64,000 nucleotides of DNA from Hymenochaete sp. R1 (Eukaryota; Basidiomycota; Agaricomycetes; Hymenochaetales; Hymenochaetaceae). The stretch lies in the NCBI GenBank assembly GCA_019400425.1, contig JAFREE010000081.1:1-64000 (forward strand), in the 5' to 3' direction. The notes below the pieces were generated by a model. The model worked only from the letters and a program-made list of their open reading frames with translations. It made no database searches and had not been told where the DNA came from. Position numbers and translations under genes: made by a program. How positions within the stretch are numbered: position 1 is the stretch's first letter; the number at the start of each line of letters is the position of its first letter. Positions 46,039 through 55,676 of the stretch are shown here, one piece after another.

Positions 46039-47160
46039 TTAGAATGCCGTTTCAATACAATTACGCTTGTGCTCCCTCCAGTGCAGTTTCTGGTGCTCCC
46101 GTCCGCACTGTTGCCGAGAGAAGCAAGTCATAAGCGAATCCCGTAAGAAGCACATAACCATCAGATAAACGGCCCAAATGGACTACTCACATATCTCGTA
46201 GTCTTGCATCTCGAGCACTGCAACAAACTTGCCCCTCTCCCTGACCCACACTCCTCAACCGCACAAGTCTCCACCCCTCTCACCATCATCTCCCTCATCA
46301 TCGCCGCCATTCCGAATCCGCCCGGCCTCACTACACTCTTATCCTCTAACTGCGTCAAGCACCGTCCAGTTGTAGTCTCAGCGAAAGAACCCTTATATTC
46401 CCAGTTCCAGCCCTTTAATCTCCGAGTGAGTGCGATTCGAAGGGGATCGGAGGAGGGCAGAGAGATGAGCTGGGAGCCTGATAGGATGAGGAGGGTGGAG
46501 AAGAGCTGGGCAACTTCGCCGATGACGACGCTCGGGTCGCGTGCGGGAAGGAGGTCAAAATACGCGATGCGTTCAGCATGCAGCCTACAGACGTCTTCGC
46601 ATTCTGGAAACTGCATATATCGGACAAAATAATGTCTGTGCCGAGCATGTTTTCGAAAGTTAGAAAAATTTCGTCGTCTTTCAGAGCACGGTAAGACTCA
46701 CGAATGGCAGATGTAATTCAAGACTTGCTGCGCTGCGTTGTTGGGCCACTTGTTCTCACGGAAGTCCTTGATGAGCTTCGGAAGATACTTTGCTGCGACT
46801 TCCCTGATAATGAAAGATACGCGTTTCACCCCATCACAGCTGATATTAAAGCTGACTACAACTTACGATATGATGGGATCTTGCTTATGTTCCGGAATAT
46901 TTTGCAGATCGGCCATCTGATCGATAGAGGGCGGAAGAATGGTCCCAGAACTTCAATCAATCAAGTAGAAATACAGGTACGCAAACGAAACATACCACGG
47001 ACGTAGTCTGTATGTACTTGAGTGATGCTTTTCCAATATCATTGATTTCAGCTGGCGAGTTCTGCAGGGGTCGAAAATCGCCTTCCCGGTCGATGCCAGT
47101 TGCCTTAAAGAGATCTTCGGCAGTCGGCACTGGTCGGTTACGTGGACGTTTGCTGTCCAT
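46039..47160 (-). CDS. MYND zinc-finger protein, copy 2
   Basis: Five exons (46996-47160, 46867-46916, 46702-46803, 46191-46635, 46039-46107) encode 276 aa. It begins MDSKRPRNRPVPTAEDLFKA and continues TGIDREG, the shared N-terminal motif. The second exon encodes MADLQNIPEHKQDPIIS. The body (AAKYLPKLIKDFRENKWPNN, HYFVRYMQFPECEDVCRLHA, LLPARDPSVVIGEVAQLFST) is about the closest to copy 1. The MYND finger is CAVEEC, CSRCKTTRY, CGREHQKLHWREHKRNC, again with His at the sixth ligand. The last intron removes a stretch that would otherwise put stops after TTRYV. All intron positions equal those of copies 1 and 4. It looks intact. Function is unknown; a scaffold or transcription co-regulator role is only suggested by the MYND finger. 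Confidence 0.85.
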
Positions 47161-47309
47161 AGGGAGGGCTTAGTGGTGAAGTTTGGGTTCTGTGTGCTGG
47201 AAGAGAACTGTCGAGTACCAAATGTGTTTGTGGTCAAGGGCGGAAAGAGAGACTGGAGCAACATTCATTTTTCAGTCTTCCCGCTATATGAGCTCTCGCT
47301 TAAATGCTC

Positions 47310-47339
47310 ACGCGTGACGTTACACGTTACGCGACGCGT
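47310..47339. promoter_or_regulatory. Palindromic ACGCGT/TGACGT element upstream of MYND copy 2
   Basis: This 30-bp block differs from the copy 1 element at two adjacent bases (ACGT... core reads TTACACGTTACG instead of TTACGTGTTACG). It lies 150 bp before the start codon at 47160. Flanking sequence on both sides is also similar to copy 1. Confidence 0.6.
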
Positions 47340-47591
47340 CTCTCTTCATATTTGCACGGTGGCGGTGACGAACTTGACTTGGCTGGATCGTAGCATACCA
47401 CAAACGTTGCAGCTACTACAACTTGTCTGAGGCACTATATCTGTACCGCCTGACACATTTAAATTAACGTGACTTCTGAAATTAACAACCACATCACCTG
47501 AAATATCTTGCTGGATTCAAGGTAGATCGCGAAGCAATGAGAGCCCGAGTAACTTGAGCAACGCGATCAGCAGAGGAAAGACACGGCTGCT

Positions 47592-48112
47592 CTAGAAAGC
47601 CTTTGTAAAACACCTGCGCTTGTGCTGAGACAAATGCTGTTTCTGATGCTCAGGCCCGCACTAATAGAGGCTTCTTTAGCAAGTTTGACGCCGAGAACAT
47701 TTAACATTCGCTTACTAGTACATATCTAGTCGTCCTGCGTTTAGCACACTGCATCAATTTCCTCTCCGTCTTGCAACCCCTGGCCGCACATACTTCAATC
47801 CCTAGATTTACGTTCTGTTGACCATCACCAGCTGGAACAAGGCTTCGTGGTTCTTTCCGCCCCAGGTGGATAGTAAGTCCAAGCAGCGCTCCACAACCGA
47901 TTCTGGGAACTGGCCTCTATACTCTTTGCCCCATCCTTTCAATATTTTGATAAGGGCTTTGCGATCTTGATCCGAGTCTGCAGTGTTGACGGTGTCCGTT
48001 CCATCGAGGACGAGGAGCATAGAAAGAAATTGACAAACATCACCGACTGCCGTCTTCCTGTCTCCCGGTAGTGATCGCAAATACCGAATTTTTCGACCAC
48101 TCAGCTCATATC
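47592..48112 (-). pseudogene. Decayed MYND gene, copy 3
   Basis: Only exon 4 (from about 48112 down to 47710) and exon 5 (47592-47660, still 69 nt) remain. The upper part reads ELSGRKIRYLRSLPGDRKTA and VGDVCQFLSMLLVLDGTD, matching copy 4. The frame then breaks: next to NLGIE a single base is missing relative to copy 4, producing stops. Beyond it the finger has CAARGC and then CAKRRTTRY, where a zinc-binding Cys has become Arg (TGC to CGC), and the exon 4 donor is GTACTA instead of GTGAGT. Exon 5 would still give CGPEHQKQHLSQHKRRC. Exons 1-3 are absent, although a copy 4-like promoter stretch lies only about 60 bp upstream, pointing to an internal deletion. Described as a broken copy; no function expected. 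Confidence 0.85.
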
Positions 48113-48212
48113 AGCAGACGTTGCGAGACAGAAAGTTAGACGACGAGTGGAAAACGGGCAAGGAAATCAAAAGACGCAAAAGACGCGATGACGACGCCAA
48201 GCCCTGATTGGA

Positions 48213-48223
48213 TGTCACGCGTT
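48213..48223. promoter_or_regulatory. Residual ACGCGT/TGTCACG element of MYND copy 3
   Basis: TGTCACGCGTT matches the corresponding copy 4 site except for loss of the TGACG part. The nearby sequence AAAAGACGCGATGACGACGCC (48172-48196 region) resembles AAAAGACGCGACGACGCC upstream of copy 4. It marks the old promoter of the broken gene. Confidence 0.4.
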
Positions 48224-48530
48224 CAAAGGAAATCGTCCTTGGGAGGTGCCCTCTGGTGAATATTGTGGTCGAAGACGGCATTGCCAACAAGTTCTATAGC
48301 AATCCAAACAGACGACATAACTCTACCACGGCTCATCATTAGAACGAGACGTGCGTAAATTAAAGTAAGGTCTTGTGCAATGTCTGAGAGCAGAAGTGAG
48401 CATCAAAGTGGTTGTTACCGTCTTCCAACTCAAACAAAATAATTCCTTTAAGTCCTATGATTTCCGGTGATTCTAAACAAGAAATTCGGCAGCGCCTGGA
48501 GCGTTGATGTTGTCCCTAGAAGGTATTGAG
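48224..48530. other. Spacer between MYND copy 4 stop and copy 3 relic
   Basis: About 300 bp without coding features; presumably the 3' region of copy 4. Confidence 0.4.
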
Positions 48531-49613
48531 TTAGAAAGACGCTGGGAAGCACCTATGTTTATGCATAGCCCAGTGTTCTTTCTGATGCTGTGGCCCACAC
48601 TGATGAAGCGAATTCTTTAGCGAAATTGAAGGCGCGAACTTCGTACAAACACTCACATATCTAGTCGTCCTACATTTTGCGCACTGCATTAAGTTTCTCT
48701 CATCCTTTTCCAATTTTTCCGTTTCGCAACCCTTAATCGCACACATTTCAATCCCAAGATTTAAAGTCATGCTGACCAACATCATGGGAAGCATAGCCTC
48801 GTAATTTTTCCCGCCTCGAGTTGATAAGATGTCCAAGCACCTTTCAGCGACGGTCTCCGGGAACTGGCCTCTGAATTCCTCGTGCCAGCCTTTCAATTTC
48901 TTGACAAGGCTTTGACGGACCGGGTCCGAATCTGCGGTGTTGATGACATTTGTTCCCTCCAGGACGAGGAGTGTGGACAAGAATTGACAAAGTTCGCCAA
49001 CAGTTGTCTTTTTATCACTTCCTGGGAGAAGTTCCACATTTGCGATTCGTCGAGCCTGAAGTTCGCACAGGCCCTGAGCTTCTGGAAGCTTCATGAATCG
49101 TACAAAATATTGCCTGCGTTGCATTATAAAATCTGAATGAAGACATGCGCTTTCACGATGATAGAGGACGTACGTCATGCACATATAGTTTATAAGCACC
49201 TGAGGCGCGTTGTTGGGCCACTTGCTCTCTTTCATCGCCTGAACAAGTTTGGGAAGGTATTTCGCAGCACACTCTCTTATATTAGTAGGCAAATCAGTCG
49301 CTGCTCGCAAGATACTAGTCCTGGCAAGACTTACGCTAAAACGCTTTGCTGTAAGGCTTGGGGCACCTGCTGCAACCATCCCATCTAAGTACTTTGATTA
49401 GAGTCTAGCCTTCGTCTGTCTTGGGATTTAGCTCACCAGTGCAGTAGTACGTTGATAGTTTATGATGGCAAGCGCCTTTTCTTTTTCTTCTGGAGTGGAA
49501 TCAGCAGTGCTTGCGTCGTCTTCGTCGAATTCTTCCGCGGCGTCGATGCCAGTAGCAGCGAATAAATTGTCTGCATCTATCGGGAATGGGGGACGAAGAC
49601 CTTTCCAGCTCAT
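48531..49613 (-). CDS. MYND zinc-finger protein, copy 4
   Basis: Five exons (49437-49613, 49335-49384, 49174-49275, 48657-49113, 48531-48599) encode 284 aa. The start MSWKGLRPPFPIDADNLFAA is followed by TGID, as in copies 1 and 2. Exon 2 gives MGWLQQVPQALQQSVLA. The body reads ECAAKYLPKLVQAMKESKWP, TQYFVRFMKLPEAQGLCELQ and SDKKTTVGELCQFLSTLLVL. The MYND finger is CAIKGC, CAKCRTTRY, CGPQHQKEHWAMHKHRC. A continuous open frame of 282 codons (48531-49379) runs through three introns by chance; splicing at GC|GTAAGT, AC|GTACGT and TAT|GTGAGT restores alignment to the paralogues. Upstream TTG or ATG starts at 49739 are not shared by the copies. Confidence 0.85.
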
Positions 49614-50283
49614 ATCTACGGGCGACGCTTTACAGGGAACTGGATAGCGAAAGTAAAAGGTGGATGTGCAAGAATGGATGTAAGAAAAAAAAAACGAACC
49701 TGGCAAAAGACGCGACGACGCCCGCTCAAAATAAACCAAACCTTAATTAGCAAATATGACGTCACGCGTTTGAAGGCTTACAAGACCAAGACCTCAAATA
49801 TTAATGAGAGTACTGACGCAAGCAAGCTCTGAAGCAGATCGCGGCCCGCGATGGCGCGCTACACGTCAGTGAACAGGCAAAAGTAAATTCAATACCATCT
49901 GGATTTTGTATTCCCATACAATCATCGCTCTACAAAAAATGTGGCAGGCAGACAAAGCGGGTCATCTCGTACATCGCACGTTCTTCTCCAAATCAAACGT
50001 ACTCTTCTCTCCACCTGGTGCCCATTACATATTATCCCATATTATCCGATATCCCGTCTGCTTCAAGCAGCTGGTGTCGTTAGAATGCACACAAAAATAA
50101 ACAGCGACAACAAAAATGAAAATATAAGCGGGGTGTACGAGCCAGTAAGTAGCATATCTATACATAAACTCAACAAAAAAAGAGACCTTTGGAAGCAAAC
50201 ACCAAGAGAGCCGACACGGGTTAGCAAAGTAAGAAACATGAAGGCGAAAATAACTCGCACGAGGCCGCTGGTCCTTACGGCGA
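49614..50283. other. Spacer between BTB copy 1 stop and MYND copy 4
   Basis: This holds the copy 4 promoter with its shared element and the 3' end of the BTB gene. No gene was recognised. Confidence 0.4.
49757..49770. promoter_or_regulatory. TGACGTCACGCGTT element upstream of MYND copy 4
   Basis: A perfect CRE-type palindrome (TGACGTCA) overlaps an ACGCGT box. It lies 144 bp before the start codon at 49613, the same distance as in copies 1 and 2. Confidence 0.6.
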
Positions 50284-51544
50284 CTACCTCCTCAAGATTG
50301 ATTTGATGAACTTCCTTAATCGATTCCGCTTAGCCGGGATGACACCCATCTACAAGTGATTATAATCATACTGGCCCATGAGCAATGAGATATTCATAAG
50401 AACTCAAAACATACCTCAAAAGCCGAATGTTGCGTAGAAGGCGACGACGATGCGGAACTAGGAGGTTGATGAACTATCACAGGCGGAACGAAGTGATGCC
50501 AATCCGGTGGCCCAGGAACTGCGAGCGCTGGAGCAGGATGAGGAGAGGGAGGGACGATGACCACTGGGGGATGGCCAGGAGGCGTTCCTGGCACTGGCGG
50601 GGGCGGGACAACGGTGGCTGAAGGCGTCGTAGCCCATGGATCGTATGCATGGCTAGGCCACGTCCGAGCGTCGAAGGTTCCTCTATGACTCCAATTCCGA
50701 CTGCGAGTCTGACTTTGATGTTGTGAGCGCATTTCCATCACCCGCACAGCCATCCTGCCTCCAATCTCCTCGCCCTCATCTTCGTTGAGTGACTTTGGGC
50801 GCATCGCGAGCTCCGCTATCGCACGTCCTATGAACGATCCCGTAGCGTCGTAGCGCTCGCCCAAGGCCACGAGGGTTGTAGTAGGTACGCCAGTTTCAGG
50901 CCTCGCGAGTTCTTCGAAAGCCAGATGACGCATCTCCTTGAATCCCCATCGATGCGCTAAGACGAGAATCCTCTTCCATTTCGAGGAATCGGCGCGATAA
51001 CGAGAATACCGACTACACATGTGTCATTTTCTCTGCAACCAGAGTCACAATCACCATTACTCACGGATTATAAAACACCCAGAGAAGATCAGCAAAGGCT
51101 TCCTGTGACACCTGCGGAAGATGGATAGGATGTTCATCCGACGTGCCTTCCCGCTCACCCTCTTCCAGCATTTCCTTCGGGATACTCAACATATCCCGAA
51201 AAACCGGCGAATCTCGAACGAAGAAATGGCTATGAATGCGAAACAACACATCCTCAACCTGAAAAAAATGTCGAAGACAGTGGTCAGGGCATATAATAAA
51301 GAAGAAGGGCTCGTTGGGCACTCACAAGGAAGACGACGTCGCCGCTAGGAGAGTAGTATTCGTCGTGTCTTACTTTACCACTAATCCCCGTCATCGAAGG
51401 TCCAGCATTTGGGCCACTCGCCATGTTCTCAGTATACTCTGAGATGGTGGACAATCGTCGAAAGGGGCTACTCGGAGGGGTTGAATACGAGTCCGAAGAG
51501 GAGCCGCCGAGATCTAGTTGCAGGCCGTTCGAGCCTCCAGCCAT
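50284..51544 (-). CDS. BTB/POZ domain protein, copy 1
   Basis: Four exons (51326-51544, 51065-51258, 50415-51012, 50284-50349) encode 358 aa. Residues about 60-140 are a BTB domain: YYSPSGDVVFLVEDVLFRIH, SHFFVRDSPVFRDML, then HLPQVSQEAFADLLWVFYNP. A C-terminal helical part follows (WKRILVLAHRWGFKEMRHLA, FEELARPETG, TTTLVALGERYDATGSFIGR), typical of the large Agaricomycete BTB family in which the domain is followed by a BACK-like region. After it comes a Pro-rich stretch (VVPPPPVPGTPPGHPP) and a basic end, KRNRLRKFIKSILRR, supplied by the last small exon. BTB domains dimerise and often link substrates to Cullin-3, which is possible but not shown here. Intron positions equal those of copy 2. 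Confidence 0.88.
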
Positions 51545-52059
51545 GCGCTTTCGGTTCAGTTGTAGCGTGGAACGCGGTTAGTGGTCGACCGGCTTCAATG
51601 CCTTTCAAGCGTGGACTGTCGACGATCGTTTCGTGTGTGATGAAGACTGCGGTCGCTGGTCAAGGTGCAACGTCGAGTGTTCTGTGCTGTGCTTGATTGA
51701 CGCCCGGCGCAACCCCGCCATGGGAAGGAGTAAAGGAGACGACATTAGTGTCGTCAGTCAGGGGTCTCATATGACTATCCGTATTCGTCTGTCTCCAATA
51801 ATCTTGACAACACACACTGTGCATTCCTGAAGCGGCTTTAGAGAGAAAGAGTGGAGGCGTATCGCTCCATCAACTCGTGGCCGATGCAATAGTGGATCCC
51901 CGTCAATATAGGCGACAAGTCCTTCAAAAGGAGACTACGAGAATAAATACGCGCGAACCCGATTATACAACAACGCAGCAAAGCAAAGCGAAAACACAAA
52001 CAGACAAAAAAAATCTATATGTACTTTTGAAAAGGCCTGACTGGAGAAGAGGAGAAAAG
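51545..52059. other. Spacer between the two BTB genes
   Basis: No gene was recognised; it contains the promoter of copy 1 and the 3' part of copy 2. Confidence 0.4.
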
Positions 52060-53223
52060 TCAGGCCTCGAGTTCAGGATTTTGGGCATGGACTCTCGCGC
52101 GAAGGTGTTCGACTTCTTCCTCCGTGAACGGTTCGGAGGGCGCCATGCCCGAGCTATGCGCCGACTGCGAGTAAACGAGTTCTGGGTTCTGAGCGTAACC
52201 ACTTCGCATCGAACTTGTTTCGCAAGATTCATTCGGAGGGTTTGTCTCACAGGATTCATGCGCGCGAGACGAATACGACAGTTGGCTCTTCGCTGGTGAT
52301 GGTGAGCGCACTTCCATAGCATGTTCCTGCTGCGAACGCCAGCCTGCTATTTCATTAGCACTTGCTCTTTGACGTCTGGCTTCGCGCCTTTCCCATTGAT
52401 GCGAGACACTGGCACTCGTGCTATGTGATGAACGTATCTTCTCGCTGGACCGCATTCTTTGCGATCGAATGCGTTCACGAACCTCCGCAAGATGGAGCAC
52501 GACATCAAGGCCGAGCCTTTCGCCCTCCTCGCGTGTAAGCGGTTGCTCTCGGGTGCTCAGTTCAGTGTAGGCTGTCTCCAACCATTGACGAGCCGGGTCG
52601 ACCTCGAATGCGCGGGCCATGACAGCACGGTCAACTGGGGGGATCGGAATCCGGTCCATTTCCCGCACCGCAAGAGCCTTGACTTGTGGGAATCCCCACA
52701 TGTGTGCGAGGTGTAAAATCGAGGCCCAATGCGAGAGGGTTGTCTCGTAGGAATATTCACTAGCAGAGCTTGGGTGAGCTTCGCCATTCCGAGAGTTCAG
52801 GTACGAAAAAGACTCACGGGTTATAGAACACCCAGAGAAAACGAGCGAACTCGTCCGCGGAGACATCGTTAAGTTCAACCGGGCAGACCATGGATCCCGA
52901 TACACCTGCAATTAATCCATATTTGCGGAAAATATCCTTGAACTTCTCAGACTCGCGAATGAAGAAGTGGCGATGGACTTTGAAGAATCGGTTTTCGACC
53001 TGAGACGCGAAACGATGAGTCCTTTCCTCGCATGAAAATGCACTTTGCTTATGCTCACCAAGAAAACGATATCCCCTGTGTCGAAGTAGAAGTCTGGGTG
53101 ACGGCTCGCATTGGGTCGAAGCTGGGAAAGGTCGTCCCAGCTCTCCGCCAAAAGGTCGTCTCCATCCGCATGCGGCGACTTTGACATCTCCTCGTCGAAG
53201 TCGATGAGCTTTCCGGCAGGCAT
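52060..53223 (-). CDS. BTB/POZ domain protein, copy 2
   Basis: Three exons (53059-53223, 52818-52999, 52060-52759) encode 348 aa. The BTB domain is at about residues 45-115: FYFDTGDIVFLVENRFFKVH, RHFFIRESEKFKDIFR, then VELNDVSADEFARFLWVFYN. It is followed by YETTLSHWASILHLAHMWGF and VKALAVREMDRI, PVDRAVMARAFEVDPARQWL. The tail is charged with repeated heptads (ERIRSQRMRSSEKIRSS, QWERREARRQRAS) and ends VEHLRARVHAQNPELEA. Two intron positions (VFL|VE, phase 0; FYNP, phase 2) are identical to copy 1, so these are tandem duplicates, although protein identity outside the BTB core is low. Copy 2 lacks the last basic exon. It belongs to the same accessory block as the MYND genes. Confidence 0.88.
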
Positions 53224-53706
53224 TACCGTATGATGTTGTTAGATGTAAGGTGCGCGCTGCGCTATGGAATATAGGTAAGTAGGTAAGTAGCACGCTGGCC
53301 AGGCGTGTGTGGTGGTTATGGTGCGAGTAAGATGTGGAGAGGAAACGAATGAGCTGAGTGCACGGTCCACCTTGCGGGCGCGTAACGCGAGGACGCGCCA
53401 GCGTTTCTTCTTACGTTTGCTTCCGACCGCTTCGCTCACACGACCTCAACAAGCATAAACTCACTTCTACTTTTACTTCAGTTCTTATGAAAATCTACAT
53501 TTTCATGAGTTGTGTCAATTTTCCATTCGTATGACCGAGATATTTCAGAGACTTCATATCCAAAATATGTTGAGATGATGTGAAAGTAAATTATACCCCC
53601 TGACAGGCTAAATAACGCAGAGCAGGTACTGCCAGCGTGTGAGATACATCAGGAATCCAAGATACGTGATGTCTGACGCCCGTGGAGATGTCATTTTAGA
53701 ATGGTT
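53224..53706. other. Intergenic, right edge of the accessory cluster
   Basis: No gene seen. The first part, near 53380, is GC-rich with an ACGCG motif upstream of the BTB copy 2 start; whether it acts like the MYND element is unknown. Confidence 0.4.
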
Positions 53707-54823
53707 TCAAGCTACCGCTTCGGACGCCGGGCCACTAGTCCACCCTTGCCCTGGCGCAGATGTCGTCCTCGGCAGACTCAACGTTCCACCAACAGTCAAC
53801 CACGCACGCGCGAGTCCTTTCCGCAATTCTATTAGATCTCTATTCTCCACATCCACACCTCCTTTCGTGGCATTAATTGACTCGATATCGGATGCATCCT
53901 TCGCGAGTGCTAGTTCCTGGAGAATTTTGCTGTCCGAGGCTTCCTTCATGGTAGCCCCGAGGACTCGGGAACCGTTAAAGCCAAGGACGAAATGTCCACG
54001 GATGCCGTTGATGCCCAAGTAGAGTTCCGAAAGGTCTCGTCCAGGTGCGAGTGTGCAATCCCGCATGAGGTAACGCTTCGTACTTCCCGAGCCCGACTCG
54101 AGCGACAAAACGTTGATCGTCCTAGCGTTAGTCGAGGATGAAGGGGGAAGTCGCATCCCAGGTCGGCCAGGGGGAAGGGCGCTCAGCGGGACCCGCCGCA
54201 CACGCAGACGCCATACCGTTCGATCTCGGGAGGCGAGGATGAGTGCACCCGCTCCTGCACCTATACAGACTTCGAAGACGGACAGTCCTAATCGTTGCCA
54301 GAGCGGTCGTAATGTGTATTTTTCTCCAGACTCAGCTGCTTTTGAGTTTGGGTCTACCGGTTGCGTCCAATTACCCATGACCATGTCAACACTAAAGCCA
54401 CTGTATTTTTGGTAGTCATTTTGAGTTCTTTCTTCAAAAATCAAATGGTCTTTCGACTCACACGAATAATACGTCCAAGCCTAGCAGTACGAAAACCCAT
54501 CGTGCCCAAAAGGGAGGCTTCCCGTCAAACAATGGGGGGTCACCTCCAATTAGAGGCTTTAGCTCTTCATTCTTCTCAATCCCGCTGTCATTTTGCGCCT
54601 TCTTGCTTTTGAGCCGCCGTTGACCCGATTGAGTGCTCAAATTGGTCGGAGAGTTAGAGAGCCGGTCAACTACAATGGACTGTCGAGCTGTCGTATGACT
54701 TCTTGCCAGCGAAGTCAAAAAACATTTGTGTCTTAAATAAGCATGAGTCCTTGGCACGTTGAAGGACGTTCGGGTTATTCGTTTGCTTTGGCGCTCGAAG
54801 GTAGCTGGTAGTCGAGAAAACAT
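53707..54823 (-). CDS. Putative mitochondrial inner-membrane protein, TMEM223-like
   Basis: Two exons (54462-54823, 53707-54400) encode 351 aa. The N-terminus (MFSRLPATFERQSKRITRTS) is basic and acid-free, a likely mitochondrial presequence. One transmembrane segment is FWARWVFVLLGLDVLFV (residues about 105-125); a second is LGLSVFEVCIGAGAGALILA. Between and after come LRPLWQRLG, SRDRTVWRLRVRR and an extramembrane domain that includes LSELYLGINGIRGHFVLGFN. Two membrane spans with a short loop and a beta-rich C-terminal domain resemble TMEM223, an assembly factor of cytochrome oxidase, but the match is weak. The intron acceptor could be either CAG|TGG or TTTAG|TGTT, nine bases apart and both in frame. 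Function is inference. Confidence 0.55.
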
Positions 54824-55676
54824 CTCAGCATCAACTTCAGAGTCCAACCGATTTAGTCAATTACAAGCGTCGATCATTACGTTCTTTGCGTCGATCTTCC
54901 AAATTTGAAGAATCCAACCCGAACGCAACGGACAAGAATCGGCTTCCAAGGCCTACTGTGATGCCAGATGAGCTTACAAAGTTCAAGAGCTTCACCCATA
55001 TGCATGGCTTCCTAAAAGATCTCTGGCACTTCAGAATTACTGGGTTTTCCGTAACATGTTTGCTTCTCGATGAAAAGCTAACCTAATGATAGTAATTCTC
55101 CCAACCGCCCGGTGCCTTCGCTTTACACGGCACATTCCTAACATAGATACATTGAAAATGGCGTGCATGGTACAGTGTGGCACGGCATTTGAGAAACCCC
55201 AACTCTCATTATGTTTAAATACTACTAACCTCTACAAGTACCGTACTACACGCGCATTCCTGATTGCTCGTCGGCGAAGTGCAGCTCCTCCGATGAATAC
55301 GGTTTAAAGATTCTAGCAACGATCATGGGCTTTAATAAATACATATTCGTACTGGTGGATTTCTACGGGCCGACATACGCAGCTCGAGTCAATTCGATTA
55401 TCGATGAGTGACGGAAGAGATGGTGTACCGGATAAGGGCTATAAATGTGGATGGATCACCAACATTCCAGAGTGGGAGGTGAAGGACATTTGAAACGAGG
55501 CCATTCTGATGTTTTGCATGTCAAGTAACCGGATGTCTTCAGCGCAAAAGGAGAGATATTGTGATGGCACCAGCATCAATCAAGAACAGTCGGAGAAAAG
55601 ATTGGCATGCATCGGAAAGTTGAAACACTCGCGGGCGAGGAGTATGCATAATCAGGAGGGGATTTGGTTAACTAGA
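54824..55676. other. Intergenic, no gene seen
   Basis: About 850 bp with only short frames. It holds the promoter of the membrane-protein gene and the 3' region of the PARG-like gene; nothing repetitive was noticed. Confidence 0.4.

Noticed and set aside
48531..49379. Single long open frame as a complete intronless MYND protein
   Set aside because: Its first 30 residues and two internal pieces are introns: paralogues 1 and 2 align only after splicing, and exon sizes 50, 102 and 69 nt are then conserved.
44275..53223. The MYND/BTB block as a secondary-metabolite or mating-type cluster
   Set aside because: No PKS, NRPS, terpene synthase, P450, homeodomain or pheromone receptor gene is present.
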